A stretch of DNA of 64,000 nt from Kordia periserrulae (GCF_003054265.1 NZ_QBKT01000004.1:248001-312000); one strand, 5' to 3'. Numbered from the stretch's first letter, positions 1 to 8,410 are shown. Program-made: numbers and translations. Notes: a model not told the origin generated them from the letters alone.

Positions 1-14
1 AATTTAATATAGTT

Positions 15-52
15 GTTAAAACCGATACCCTTTTTTTGTTATCGGTTTTAAC
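15..52. terminator. Hairpin, likely terminator of an upstream gene
   Basis: A perfect 13-bp inverted repeat (GTTAAAACCGATA and its complement) encloses a 12-base T-rich loop. It sits at the left edge, before the first gene, so it probably ends transcription of a gene outside the window. No long T run follows on either strand, so termination strength is uncertain. Confidence 0.5.
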
Positions 53-280
53 ATTCTATTAAGAAATATGACATTCATACATCAAAAACGGACATCTACA
101 CAACTTCACGAAAACGATGTCGCATTTTTACTACTTTAGATGGTGTAATTACATTTCATGTCGCGACTATTAATGAAAACCACTTTGGGAAATCCCACCA
201 AGATTGCTCAAGTTGTAGATTGTATTCTTGCTGCCAAGCAGCATCTTAATTCAATAAATTAATATCGTAAACTAAACACC

Positions 281-1213
281 ATGAAGAAAAAAATGATGTC
301 ATTGCTTTCTTTGGGACTAGTGTGTATTGCATTTTTCCCAAGCTGTAAGCTACATGACCCAAACACCGAAGAACAGCTTTCTTCTATAGAAATACCTGAA
401 AAAATTATTTCTAATACAAAAGCTGCCACACTGCTTACAAACGACCACGAAACCAGATTATCAAAAATTGGAAAAGCAACTACCACGCTAAGCCAAAAAT
501 CGATGTATTTTGAATTGAATACACTTAAAAATTACATTAATCATATTGAAACAATTGCCAACACCAAAAATATTCCGATTACAGGTGTCAGTTTTGTTTT
601 TGGTGCGACACAACATGGAGAACGAACCGTATTTTTGATGCCTTCCACGAGAAATGCTACGTTGGATTATCAAGAATCCTTTACGATTGAGAATGATGAA
701 TTTGTGACGTTTAAGCATATTGACGATTATATTTCACTTAAAAATCATTCAGCAAATGACGAAAATTTAGTGCTTTCAACTGATGGATTTATTTCTTTTA
801 ATGAAGCGGCTATACTTTTCAATCAGTATCAAAATCAATACATTGAACCTTTTAAAGCAACTGTTAAAAAAGATTATTACACCAAAGCCGTTTGGTATTC
901 GTTGGAAGAAATTGAAGAATATTTGACGTATGTGACAAAGAAATCAAGCCAATATGAGCTTGGAATTACGGGTATTAACGTTTTTTATGGCGTTTATGAC
1001 ACCAATGCTGAATTGGAATTGAAATCCAATGCGCAAACAATTTTCCTAGCTGCCAATACAGAAAATAAAACGATTATCAACTTTAAGGGAACACTTTTAC
1101 AAGAGTATCTACAAAATGACTTTATTGTTAAAGATACAAGCTCAGAAGATGATACTGATGAAAGTTTAGCTTTTAATCTAGGTGAAATTTCACCACCACC
1201 TAAAAACAATTAA
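281..1213 (+). CDS. Lipoprotein with a duplicated domain of unknown function
   Basis: Not a family I recognise. The N-terminus is a lipoprotein signal (lipobox FPSC, Cys at residue 22), so the protein is predicted to be membrane-anchored outside the cytoplasm. The mature part contains two copies of one unit. Each starts with a Ser/Thr-rich helix, continues with an amphipathic stretch around a Y-x-L-x-x-(I/L) pattern, and ends in a core ITGV/ITGI-x-x-x-(F)-G-x followed by an (R)T-(V/I)-F-L strand. The units lie at roughly residues 40-125 and 165-265. The C-terminus ends in SLAFNLGEISPPP, almost identical to the tail of the next gene, which has one copy of the same unit. The two genes are paralogues. 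The start is the ATG directly before the signal peptide. Function is unknown. Confidence 0.8.
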   Translation: MKKKMMSLLSLGLVCIAFFPSCKLHDPNTEEQLSSIEIPEKIISNTKAATLLTNDHETRLSKIGKATTTLSQKSMYFELNTLKNYINHIETIANTKNIPITGVSFVFGATQHGERTVFLMPSTRNATLDYQESFTIENDEFVTFKHIDDYISLKNHSANDENLVLSTDGFISFNEAAILFNQYQNQYIEPFKATVKKDYYTKAVWYSLEEIEEYLTYVTKKSSQYELGITGINVFYGVYDTNAELELKSNAQTIFLAANTENKTIINFKGTLLQEYLQNDFIVKDTSSEDDTDESLAFNLGEISPPPKNN

Positions 1214-1422
1214 TACACTCCTCCATTCCTACCTGATTAAACTTTATTCTTCAAGAAACTCTCTTCCTGTTATCTTTTTAAGATAAATAATCTTTTTCTT
1301 ACATAATTTTTTTTAATCACTTTTTATATAAGGGAAAAACACCCAATTTTTGTTTTTGCATTTTTTTTCTCAAAAGTTTGGCTAATTTTAACAAAATTAA
1401 AAAAGACTAAAACTACAACCTT

Positions 1423-2127
1423 ATGAAAAAAACTGCACTTGCCATTGTTCCGCTACTTTTAGGAGCAGCGATTGGATTCTTTATTTGTAAAGAATATTAC
1501 TGTGACAAACCAACCAATTGCCCTGAATGTCCACCAACGTCAACTACGGAAGCTCCCGCAGGAATTATTTCTACCAACCAAGCTATTGCCTTACATGAAA
1601 CCTACGTAGGAGAACATTATACGGCTATCAATAATGCAATGGGCGACAATTTTTTAGACACCCAATTTGTATGGTTTGAATACGACAGAATGAAGCAGTA
1701 CATGCAGTATTTGGAAGCTGTACAAATGAAAAACCCAAATAATCCGCCAATTTCAGGAGTTCGTGTGTATTTTGGAGCGTATGATGCAAATAATAGTGAC
1801 TATCCAAACCAACAAACGGTTTTCTTTACACCGACTATTGATACCAAACTGAGTGAAAAACATTCCAACATGAAAAATTTACCGTTTTATATCAAGCCAA
1901 CAAGCACAAACGATCCGCTCATTGGAAAATATAAAATTATTGGACGTTTGTTGATAGACCAATACAATCCTGAAGAGCGTGCTTTTATGGCAAATAATAA
2001 CTTAGGCAATAAAGACGAAACTAGAGAAACGATGGTTCAAAAATCAGGTGATGCTAAAAGTGGAGATGACGGAACAAGTTTATCTTTCAATTTAGGAGAG
2101 GTTAGTCCACCACCTCCTAGAAATTAA
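1423..2127 (+). CDS. Membrane-anchored protein, single-unit paralogue of the preceding lipoprotein
   Basis: The 234-residue protein begins with an uncleaved-looking hydrophobic segment (residues 5-21, then FICKEYYC), which suggests an N-terminal membrane anchor. A Cys/Pro-rich linker follows (CPECPP). The rest is one copy of the unit found twice in the upstream lipoprotein: an amphipathic helix region, then the core ISGVRVYFGAYDANN, then QQTVFFTPT. The C-terminus SLSFNLGEVSPPPP matches the upstream gene's tail. The downstream membrane-protein gene begins 11 bases after the stop, so co-transcription with the signalling genes is plausible. The 209-bp gap before this gene is AT-rich and may hold its own promoter. 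No enzymatic motif is visible. Function unknown. Confidence 0.8.
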   Translation: MKKTALAIVPLLLGAAIGFFICKEYYCDKPTNCPECPPTSTTEAPAGIISTNQAIALHETYVGEHYTAINNAMGDNFLDTQFVWFEYDRMKQYMQYLEAVQMKNPNNPPISGVRVYFGAYDANNSDYPNQQTVFFTPTIDTKLSEKHSNMKNLPFYIKPTSTNDPLIGKYKIIGRLLIDQYNPEERAFMANNNLGNKDETRETMVQKSGDAKSGDDGTSLSFNLGEVSPPPPRN

Positions 2128-2137
2128 TTAATATAAA

Positions 2138-2803
2138 ATGACTTTCTTTGATAGCGTAACATCATTAAGAATAGAAAATTTATCATTATGGATAGAAATA
2201 ATTGCTGCCATAGTTGGTAGCATTTATTTCTATAAATATAAAGAAACGTATTTAAAGTATTTTTTAATATTCTTGTGGTATATTGCTTTTAATGAGCTCT
2301 TAGGAAGGTATTTAGCAGAAATTTTAGGAGAATATAATTTAATTATTTTTAATTTATATTTATTAATAAATTTTCCTTTTCTATTTTCTATTTATCGACA
2401 TTTTATAAATAATAAACTACACCGTAGAATTATATTTTATTTCATATACTCATATATTTTAATTTTCATTTTTAATGGAATTTTTTTCGAGGATTATGAA
2501 ATAGAATTGGTTACATATCCTTTCATAATTGGTTCTTCATTTTTAATTATTTCAGTAATTTTCTATTTCATTGAAGTTTTGAATTCTGAAAAGATTTTAA
2601 ATATAACAAGAAATCTACTGTTTTGGATAAGCGTAGGAGTTTTACTTTTTAATATAGGAATAATACCATGGATTATTACTTTAGAGTATTTTGCTGAATC
2701 AATTGATACTGTAAATGTATTATCTAGAGCATTAATAATTATATTAAATATTTGCTATATAATAGGTTTTATATGGAGTCACAAGATGAAGGAATCAGAG
2801 TAA
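2138..2803 (+). CDS. Multi-pass membrane protein, putative partner of the adjacent histidine kinase
   Basis: The 221 residues are almost entirely hydrophobic and form about six or seven transmembrane helices with short loops. No catalytic or ligand motif is visible. The final codons overlap the start of the histidine kinase gene by about 31 bases, which implies translational coupling and joint function. The kinase itself has only one transmembrane segment and no recognisable sensor. It is therefore reasonable, though inferred, that this protein supplies the membrane or sensing part. The start ATG lies 11 bases after the preceding stop. Confidence 0.75.
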   Translation: MTFFDSVTSLRIENLSLWIEIIAAIVGSIYFYKYKETYLKYFLIFLWYIAFNELLGRYLAEILGEYNLIIFNLYLLINFPFLFSIYRHFINNKLHRRIIFYFIYSYILIFIFNGIFFEDYEIELVTYPFIIGSSFLIISVIFYFIEVLNSEKILNITRNLLFWISVGVLLFNIGIIPWIITLEYFAESIDTVNVLSRALIIILNICYIIGFIWSHKMKESE

Positions 2804-3534
2804 TTGCAATAACTCTGATTTTCATTTTATTAGTTATAGTAATCATCGCACTTTTCTTGGTATTCATCAAGCGAAAGAATAATCTCTTGACCGAAAAACA
2901 ACAAGCACAACGGGAGTTTGAAAACGCAATTGCCGAAACACAGATTGAAATTAGAGAGCAAACCCTGCGCAATATCAGCTGGGAATTGCATGATAACATC
3001 GGGCAGTTGTTAACGCTTGCCAAAATACAATTGCATCAATTGTCAGGAAGTAGCGAGGATATTTCTGGCGTTAGCGAAACAATTTCAAAGAGTTTAACCG
3101 AATTACGTGCGTTGTCGAAACTCATCAATCCGGATGCGCTGAAAAATATCATGCTTCCCGAAGCCTTGAGTTTGGAAGTCGCGCGTTTTAATCGATTGAA
3201 CTTTATCGAAGCAACGCTCTCGGTAGCAGGTGAAGAAAAATTGATTGATGATAAAGCAGAAATCATTCTGTTTCGTATCTTACAAGAGTTCTTTTCAAAT
3301 ACGATTAAACATGCAAAAGCCTCTAAGTTAGAAGTTACGCTCAACTATACCGACGAAAAACTGACGATTACAGCCACCGATAATGGAAAAGGCTTTGACA
3401 AATCGCTCGAAACACCTAATAAAGGCATCGGATTGCAAAACATGAAAAGTAGAGGAAAATTGATAGGCGCCGAAATTGAACTCGAATCCGTCATAGAAAA
3501 AGGAACACAACTAACGATTATTCATTACCTTTAG
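2773..3534 (+). CDS. Sensor histidine kinase, NarL/DegS type (HisKA_3)
   Basis: The protein has one N-terminal transmembrane helix (about residues 10-32) and a short coiled coil. The dimerisation/phosphoacceptor region contains WELHDNIGQLL, where His is the predicted phosphorylated residue as in HisKA_3 kinases. A C-terminal HATPase domain has an N box (FFSNTIKHAKAS), a G1 box (DNGKGFD) and a G2 box (GIGLQNMKSR). It lacks any periplasmic or PAS sensor, which may be provided by the overlapping upstream membrane protein. An upstream in-frame TTG at 2752 exists, but the ATG at 2773 places the start directly before a charged-then-hydrophobic segment and is preferred. Its cognate regulator is the next gene. 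Confidence 0.9.
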   Translation: MESQDEGIRVIAITLIFILLVIVIIALFLVFIKRKNNLLTEKQQAQREFENAIAETQIEIREQTLRNISWELHDNIGQLLTLAKIQLHQLSGSSEDISGVSETISKSLTELRALSKLINPDALKNIMLPEALSLEVARFNRLNFIEATLSVAGEEKLIDDKAEIILFRILQEFFSNTIKHAKASKLEVTLNYTDEKLTITATDNGKGFDKSLETPNKGIGLQNMKSRGKLIGAEIELESVIEKGTQLTIIHYL

Positions 3535-3671
3535 TTAGGCATTAGGTTTTGGGGATTAGGGATTAGTGTAATCTGAATTTGATAAACTTCTAAACACCTA
3601 AACTTATAAACTAAAAAGAAAATAAAAGCTAACAATAAAAAAGCTCATAGCAACCATAAAAAAACACCATT

Positions 3672-4316
3672 TTGAAAACGTATTCAGTTGTCATCGTAGA
3701 AGATCATGTATTACTATCACAAGCCATTGGCGGTTTGGTCGATTCGTTTGACCGTTTTAAAGTAAGCTATTTATGTAAAAATGGAAAAGAACTCATCACA
3801 CACTTGGAACAAAAAAGAACCAAAGTGCCCGATATTGTCTTAATGGACATCAACATGCCCATGATGAACGGTATTGAAACTACGCTTTGGTTGGCAGAAC
3901 ATTTTCCTGATATTGACGTTATTGGTCTTTCCATTGAAGAAGACGAACGTACCATTATTCAAATGCTACGCGCAGGTGCGAAAGGATATTTGATGAAAGA
4001 TGTAGAAAAAAGTGTGTTGGAAATGGCACTGAACGAAGTCATTACCAACGGTTTTTATCATTCAAAACACGTGACGAATATTTTGATTGGTTCACTGAAT
4101 GGAAAAAAAGGTTCTGGCTTGCGCTTGAAAGACAACGAAATCGAATTTATGAAATTGGTGTGCACGGAAATGACCTATAAAGAAATTGCCGATCAAATGT
4201 GTTTGAGTCCAAAAACCATTGATGGCTACCGTGATGCGCTGTTTGAAAAACTAGATGTGAAGAATAGAATCGGCTTGGTGATTTATGCCATTAAGAATAA
4301 GATTTATTTACCTTGA
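3672..4316 (+). CDS. Response regulator, NarL/FixJ family
   Basis: A receiver domain (about residues 4-120) carries the acidic pair E10-D11, the phosphoacceptor D59 (VLMDINMP) and the conserved Lys in GYLMKD. A LuxR-type helix-turn-helix follows (about 145-205, KEIADQMCLSPKTIDGYRDA). It is the evident partner of the kinase gene 137 bases upstream. No ATG is available at the right place: the frame opens with TTG at 3672, directly before KTYSVVIVEDH, so a TTG start is called. The 137-bp spacer is made of low-complexity TTAGG/TAAAC-rich sequence similar to that after this gene. Confidence 0.92.
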   Translation: MKTYSVVIVEDHVLLSQAIGGLVDSFDRFKVSYLCKNGKELITHLEQKRTKVPDIVLMDINMPMMNGIETTLWLAEHFPDIDVIGLSIEEDERTIIQMLRAGAKGYLMKDVEKSVLEMALNEVITNGFYHSKHVTNILIGSLNGKKGSGLRLKDNEIEFMKLVCTEMTYKEIADQMCLSPKTIDGYRDALFEKLDVKNRIGLVIYAIKNKIYLP

Positions 4317-4452
4317 TTTTTAGGTTTTGGGTGTTAGGTGTTGGGTTTTAGGTGAACTTTTAAACATCTAAACTCATAAACTTTTCAACTTCTAAATGAT
4401 TTTGAATGTTAAGTTTTGAATGTTGAATTAATCTTTTATAAACTCTTCACTC

Positions 4453-4508
4453 ATAACTGATAACTGATAACTGATAACTGATAACTGATAACTGATAACT
4501 GATAACTG
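4453..4508. repeat. 7-bp tandem repeat (ATAACTG) x8
   Basis: Eight perfect consecutive copies of ATAACTG lie between two convergent genes, ending 4 bases before the stop codon of the minus-strand gene. Copy number of such arrays can vary by slippage. It is intergenic, so no coding effect is expected. Confidence 0.95.
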
Positions 4509-4511
4509 AAA

Positions 4512-5927
4512 CTACGATTTTTTATGCAAAGTCACATCACTATACTTAGCGTTGATGTTGATTTCGCTTCCAGAGTTGCTACTTTTTTGATAGCCGCGAA
4601 CAATCGTGTTGAATTGCGTTTTGTTCTTTGTTCCGTTTACCGTTTCCGGATATGCAATACTAGAGTTTGAACCTATATAGTACAATTTAAACGCAGCAGC
4701 AGGCAATTGAATTCGCGCATCGGTATTCTCTAAAATAATGTCTAATGTCTGAAAATTTTCACCAATATTGTGAATCAGCAAATTGCCAAAAGTTCCACTA
4801 ATAATTCCCTTCTCTCCTAGCGTTCCAACACTTACTTTGGACGAATTTGACATCAAATTAATTTTTGCAACCGACTGTAAATCTACATTTTCCACAAAAT
4901 TTACCTTTAAAGCGCCATCATTCCATTTGGTAACATGAATAGGTGCATACGACGTTTCTATCGTCGTATTTGCACCTTCAATAACATTGGCGTACAAAGC
5001 TGCGTGAGACAGCTTTGCATCCATATTTTCTCCCACCGAAGCAATTGTAACTTCTCCATGACGCACATTGAGTTTTAACTTTGCTTTTTTAGGCATTTTA
5101 ATGTTGATTTTCTTCTTAACTTTTAAATGTTTTCCACCTGAAGACATGATAAAAATATTGTCCTTATCAGCATGTTGCAACATTGCTTTTCCGCGTAATT
5201 TCAACGCTTTAGATTTTTCTAATTGTTCCAATATTTTTTCTTTCTTTTCTGCTAATTCTTTTTGTTTTCCAGCATGCTTTTTGTAAAATTCTTCTAAAAC
5301 TTTCTCACGTTTCTCTTGTTGTTCTTCAAATTTTTCTTGCCATTGCTCCATGCTTTCTTTGAATTTTTTCTCGTCAAAGCCCGATTTCCATTGCTCTTTC
5401 CATTTTTTCATATACGCTTCTCCATCTTTGGCAAACGCTTCGTAATCAAACTTGATGCCTTCCATCGATTCGAGAAGGGTTTCTGGAAAATCAGGCACTT
5501 CAATAATTTGAACTGCTTCTGGAAACGCTGCAATTTCTGGAACTTCAACAATAACTGGAAATTCTTTTTCTATCACAATAGGATCTGCTAACACGAATTG
5601 TCCCGTATTTCCAAACAAACTATGTCCACCTTTAGAGGTCACGGTTACTTTTTCACTGTTTCCAATCGCTTTAAAATTCCAGTTTTTAAAGTATTCGTCA
5701 ATTTCAGCTTCGGTAGCATCTTCTACTTCAATTGTTGCGGTAATTTCTATTTTATCTTTATTCCAAGTATCAAATTCTACATCGGCATGAGACGTGTTAA
5801 TTTCAAGTGTCACGTCTTTATTTACCGTAAAAACTTCTTTCTTTGTTCGTGTTTTTGATTGTGAATAGCCAAGACTGATGATAAATAACATCATCAATAA
5901 ACTTGCTGTTAGTTTTGCGTTATGCAT
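4512..5927 (-). CDS. Secreted DUF4097-like protein with a charged coiled-coil insertion
   Basis: A signal peptide (cleaved about after residue 22, YSQ) precedes a beta-rich N-terminal part. A long Lys/Glu-rich helical segment follows (about residues 170-245, with repeated EEQQEK/KKEKILEQLEK-type heptads), then repeating short beta strands typical of DUF4097-like putative adhesins. It is the last gene of a sigma / anti-sigma / effector operon and its start overlaps the stop of the anti-sigma gene by 8 bases. Flavobacterial operons of this layout commonly end in such a protein, and a role in envelope stress sensing is inferred from context only. The coiled coil may be a length spacer. Confidence 0.75.
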   Translation of the reverse strand: MHNAKLTASLLMMLFIISLGYSQSKTRTKKEVFTVNKDVTLEINTSHADVEFDTWNKDKIEITATIEVEDATEAEIDEYFKNWNFKAIGNSEKVTVTSKGGHSLFGNTGQFVLADPIVIEKEFPVIVEVPEIAAFPEAVQIIEVPDFPETLLESMEGIKFDYEAFAKDGEAYMKKWKEQWKSGFDEKKFKESMEQWQEKFEEQQEKREKVLEEFYKKHAGKQKELAEKKEKILEQLEKSKALKLRGKAMLQHADKDNIFIMSSGGKHLKVKKKINIKMPKKAKLKLNVRHGEVTIASVGENMDAKLSHAALYANVIEGANTTIETSYAPIHVTKWNDGALKVNFVENVDLQSVAKINLMSNSSKVSVGTLGEKGIISGTFGNLLIHNIGENFQTLDIILENTDARIQLPAAAFKLYYIGSNSSIAYPETVNGTKNKTQFNTIVRGYQKSSNSGSEININAKYSDVTLHKKS

Positions 5928-6510
5928 CGTTTTCTGATTTTTTTAGTTCGTTTAATTTTTCCTTTAATTGGTATAACAATTTCAGTCTAAATTGTAGATT
6001 GTCAATCATCGCGTTGATGGTTTGCTCGTTTGGTCCAATATCGGTTAACTCCTGTTGCAATACTTTATGTTCTTCATTAAGCTGCGCGAGTTTTTGCATA
6101 TAACTATCAAACAATTGCTTCCCGATTTCAGAGACTTCTACTTGCGTCAGTTCGTAATTGATACTTGCCACATAGTAATCTTCAATCTTTTTTAAATCGG
6201 GAGAAATATCGCCCAAGCTTTTTAGAGAAGGTTTGGTGTTTTTCGCAGTATCTTCTGCATTTGTCAATTCTGTATTCGAATTAAAAGGAGTATTTGAGAG
6301 TTGTTGATACACCAAAATACTCAAACTAGTTAATAGAATCACTGCTGCCGCAATTTTGTAAAACGCAAACGAGCGCTTCTTTTCTACTTTTTCTTCAGTT
6401 GGCAATGCAGCATCTAAGCGTTCTAAAAAACGAGCTTCATGTCCGTCTGACAATCCTTTTTGAATGTGCAATGGTTCTTTTTTCAACAAATCTTTAATAT
6501 CCTGTGCCAT
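5920..6510 (-). CDS. Single-pass membrane protein, probable anti-sigma factor
   Basis: The 196-residue protein has a cytosolic N-terminus of about 48 residues, one transmembrane helix (around 50-66, FYKIAAAVILLTSLSILVY) and a periplasmic helical domain rich in Gln/Leu/Glu. It overlaps the sigma factor gene by 17 bases upstream and the secreted-protein gene by 8 bases downstream, so all three are translationally coupled. Position and topology fit an anti-sigma factor that binds the upstream sigma factor in the cytoplasm. A zinc-binding ZAS motif (HxxxCxxC) is not present, so assignment rests on context. Confidence 0.7.
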   Translation of the reverse strand: MAQDIKDLLKKEPLHIQKGLSDGHEARFLERLDAALPTEEKVEKKRSFAFYKIAAAVILLTSLSILVYQQLSNTPFNSNTELTNAEDTAKNTKPSLKSLGDISPDLKKIEDYYVASINYELTQVEVSEIGKQLFDSYMQKLAQLNEEHKVLQQELTDIGPNEQTINAMIDNLQFRLKLLYQLKEKLNELKKSENDA

Positions 6511-7039
6511 GATTTCTCTTTTGTAATGCTTGTTGTAACTTCTTTTTTCCTCGTAATAATTGTGTGCGTGATGCTGTGGTTGAAATGTCTAATATTTCTG
6601 AAATTTCTTGATGATCATATCCTTCCAACAAAAATAAAATCACGACGACTCTGTATTTATCGGGTAGTTTTTCAATTTCAGTTTTCACTTCTTCTAACGT
6701 AGTTTCATCACTTGTTTGCCAATTATCTTCGTCGGCAACAACTTCCAATTGTGCTTCGTCAATGCTCAAATAGTATTGTTGTTTAGTGCGTAATTTGTCT
6801 AGACTTTTATTGATGACAATCTTTTTTAACCAAGCTCCAAAACTTACTTCCGCGTTGTATTGATCAATTTTTTGAAATGCGTTGACGAATGCTTCTTGCA
6901 TGGCATCTTCGGCATCTGGCGTATGTTTCAAAAATCGAGAGGCAACCACAAACATTCCTTCACAATACTGCCTGTACAGATGCAGTTGTGCTTTCCTGTC
7001 ATTTCGTTTACACTGTTCGATGAGCTCAATTTGAGACAT
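6494..7039 (-). CDS. RNA polymerase ECF sigma factor
   Basis: The 181-residue protein has sigma-70 region 2 (about 20-90, including DAEDAMQEAFVNAFQKIDQY and FGAWLKKIVINKSLDKLR) and region 4 (about 120-170, LPDKYRVVVILFLLEGYDHQ followed by the helix-turn-helix EISEILDISTTASRTQLLRG). Regions 1.2 and 3 are absent, as in ECF sigma factors. It heads the operon with the membrane anti-sigma-like gene and the secreted protein. An ECF-type promoter pattern lies about 50-75 bases upstream, so it may transcribe its own operon. Confidence 0.93.
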   Translation of the reverse strand: MSQIELIEQCKRNDRKAQLHLYRQYCEGMFVVASRFLKHTPDAEDAMQEAFVNAFQKIDQYNAEVSFGAWLKKIVINKSLDKLRTKQQYYLSIDEAQLEVVADEDNWQTSDETTLEEVKTEIEKLPDKYRVVVILFLLEGYDHQEISEILDISTTASRTQLLRGKKKLQQALQKRNHGTGY

Positions 7040-7089
7040 ACTTTTTGGTTCGCTTTTTTTGGTTTTGGTAATTGTTATACATTCTTAAA

Positions 7090-7115
7090 GACGTAGCACA
7101 TTTTCCAATGTGACA
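7090..7115 (-). promoter_or_regulatory. Predicted ECF-type promoter of the sigma factor operon
   Basis: On the minus strand TGTCACA (7115-7109) is followed after 15 bases by CGTC (7093-7090). This resembles the AAC/ACA -35 and CGTC -10 elements used by many ECF sigma factors. An inverted repeat CACATT-4-AATGTG (7097-7112) overlaps it. The pattern suggests autoregulation; it is inferred from sequence only. Confidence 0.45.
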
Positions 7116-7221
7116 AAAATTTTAAAAAAAGATACAATTAATTGTTTGCAAGACTTTTAAAAACCACTACGAATTTGTCGTCCTATTATTTTATTTTTAA
7201 TTTAACACAAACTTTACCACC

Positions 7222-7656
7222 ATGAATATTATAGATGCGCTGTACGGCGGACAATACGCGGAATTAAAAAAGAAAGGCTACGATGTGAATAAAGGGCGAT
7301 TTTATGGAAATCTCCTATTAACTGCTGTTATTATCATTTACCTTTTTTTACTTGTGATGGTTTTAAATTTTATTAATGAAGATATTTTGGATGATGTTTT
7401 TAGACCTTTACGGCGCATGTTTGGAAGAAGTATGGGAAAAGCCATGAGTAAAGTTGTAGCGATTCCAATTGTGGCGATTATTTATGTAATTGTGATGCTA
7501 CTTTTTGGTTCAAAAAAGCGTTATGAGAAAAGTTATCAAGTATTTTCCAAAGCAACACAACAGGAAAAAGAAAAAGCCACTAACAAAATGATTGTCATTT
7601 TTGTTATTGGTTTGCTTTCGTTGGTTGTACTGAGTATTACGAGTTTGTTTTTGTAA
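7222..7656 (+). CDS. Small three-helix membrane protein of unknown function
   Basis: The 144-residue protein has hydrophobic segments around residues 30-50, 80-97 and 123-143, with Lys/Arg-rich loops between them (FRPLRRMFGRSMGKAMSK, FGSKKRYEKSY). The N-terminus contains LYGGQYAELKKKGYDVNKG, which might be a short amphipathic cytosolic helix. No family recognised. It is divergent from the sigma factor operon and converges on the next gene with only 3 bases between the stops. Confidence 0.75.
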   Translation: MNIIDALYGGQYAELKKKGYDVNKGRFYGNLLLTAVIIIYLFLLVMVLNFINEDILDDVFRPLRRMFGRSMGKAMSKVVAIPIVAIIYVIVMLLFGSKKRYEKSYQVFSKATQQEKEKATNKMIVIFVIGLLSLVVLSITSLFL

Positions 7657-7659
7657 ATA

Positions 7660-8106
7660 TTACTTAAAAAACATAAACGTTACCCAAACAATTACGGAAG
7701 AGAAAAAGATACCAATGGTATTGGCGGCAAAGGCTTGCTTACGTTCAATATTGAACAAATACGTAGCAATGGTACCAGCATACACACCTGTTCCTGGAAT
7801 AGGAATCATCACGAAAATCATTAAACCCCAAAAACCGTATTTCTGAATTTTATCTTTGGCACCTTTTTTAGCTCTGCGAGCCACGAAAATAGCGCCTTTT
7901 TTATACGAACGCCAACGCAAAAAGTAACGATTTACGTGGTCTAAGAAGAAAATCATCACAGGAAATACCAATACATTCGCCACAAATGCGGCTACAAAAA
8001 TCAGATATGGATTCACTTCGGATTGCAACCCGATAGGAATGCCAACTTTGGCTTCTCCTAATGGCGAAATGCTCCACATCATCGTTATCAATATATCCTT
8101 AATCAC
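7660..8106 (-). CDS. Small multi-drug export family membrane protein (COG2426-like)
   Basis: The 148-residue protein has a signature N-terminus with a Pro/Gly-rich re-entrant segment (ISPLGEAKVGIPIGLQ), three to four transmembrane helices and a central cytosolic loop rich in Arg/Lys (VARRAKKGAKDKIQKYGFWG). A second Pro/Gly re-entrant segment follows (IPIPGTGVYAGTIATYLF). These features match the Sm_multidrug_ex family, whose transport substrate is not established. It appears to be monocistronic. Confidence 0.75.
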   Translation of the reverse strand: MIKDILITMMWSISPLGEAKVGIPIGLQSEVNPYLIFVAAFVANVLVFPVMIFFLDHVNRYFLRWRSYKKGAIFVARRAKKGAKDKIQKYGFWGLMIFVMIPIPGTGVYAGTIATYLFNIERKQAFAANTIGIFFSSVIVWVTFMFFK

Positions 8107-8240
8107 AATTTTATTTTAAAAGAAATGCAAAATTACGTACAATTTGTACTGCTAACAAACTTTAGTGAAGTAAAGTTTGATTAAAATTTAAGTGGATGAT
8201 TGGATGATGAATGATTCGAAGTTTCTATAATTTGTATAAA

Positions 8241-8268
8241 AAAAAGCGAGTTTTTCAACTCGCTTTTT
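8241..8268. terminator. Bidirectional rho-independent terminator
   Basis: A perfect 12-bp stem AAAAAGCGAGTT / AACTCGCTTTTT with a 4-base loop has A and T tracts on both sides. It lies 8 bases downstream of the small peptide gene on the minus strand and is well placed to end that transcript. Confidence 0.85.
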
Positions 8269-8275
8269 CTACTTT

Positions 8276-8410
8276 TTAATGCTTTTGAACATTGCAACAA
8301 TGTGTCAATTGCCAACTATTATCAGTGTCGCCACCTTTAATTTTTTCTTTTTTGAAATTTGAAATAATAGATTTTCTAACTTTTAAGCTTTTTAGGTTTC
8401 TTTTTTTCAT
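8276..8410 (-). CDS. GG-leader natural-product (RiPP) precursor-like peptide
   Basis: This 44-residue gene is too short for usual gene cut-offs. It starts MKKRNLKSLKVRKSIISN and has a Lys-rich leader with the alternating Leu/Val-Arg-Lys pattern and ends in IKGG at residues 24-27. This is the layout of Bacteroidota GG-leader natural-product precursors (lanthipeptide-type or radical-SAM targets). The predicted core is 17 residues (DTDNSWQLTHCCNVQKH), with adjacent Cys38-Cys39 and Thr/Ser at 29, 32 and 36. A strong terminator follows within 10 bases, which supports a real monocistronic transcript. A second gene with the same leader plan lies at 41795-41962. No modification enzyme or peptidase-transporter is in the window, so maturation is unknown. 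Confidence 0.65.
   Translation of the reverse strand: MKKRNLKSLKVRKSIISNFKKEKIKGGDTDNSWQLTHCCNVQKH

Noticed and set aside
158-262. 34-codon frame with LMKTTLGNPTKIAQVVD-like sequence upstream of the first lipoprotein
   Set aside because: No recognisable family, no clear promoter and very short; could be a gene remnant but support is too weak to call.
2752-2772. TTG start that lengthens the histidine kinase by 7 residues
   Set aside because: An ATG at 2773 fits the membrane-segment start better and overlaps the upstream gene by a normal amount.
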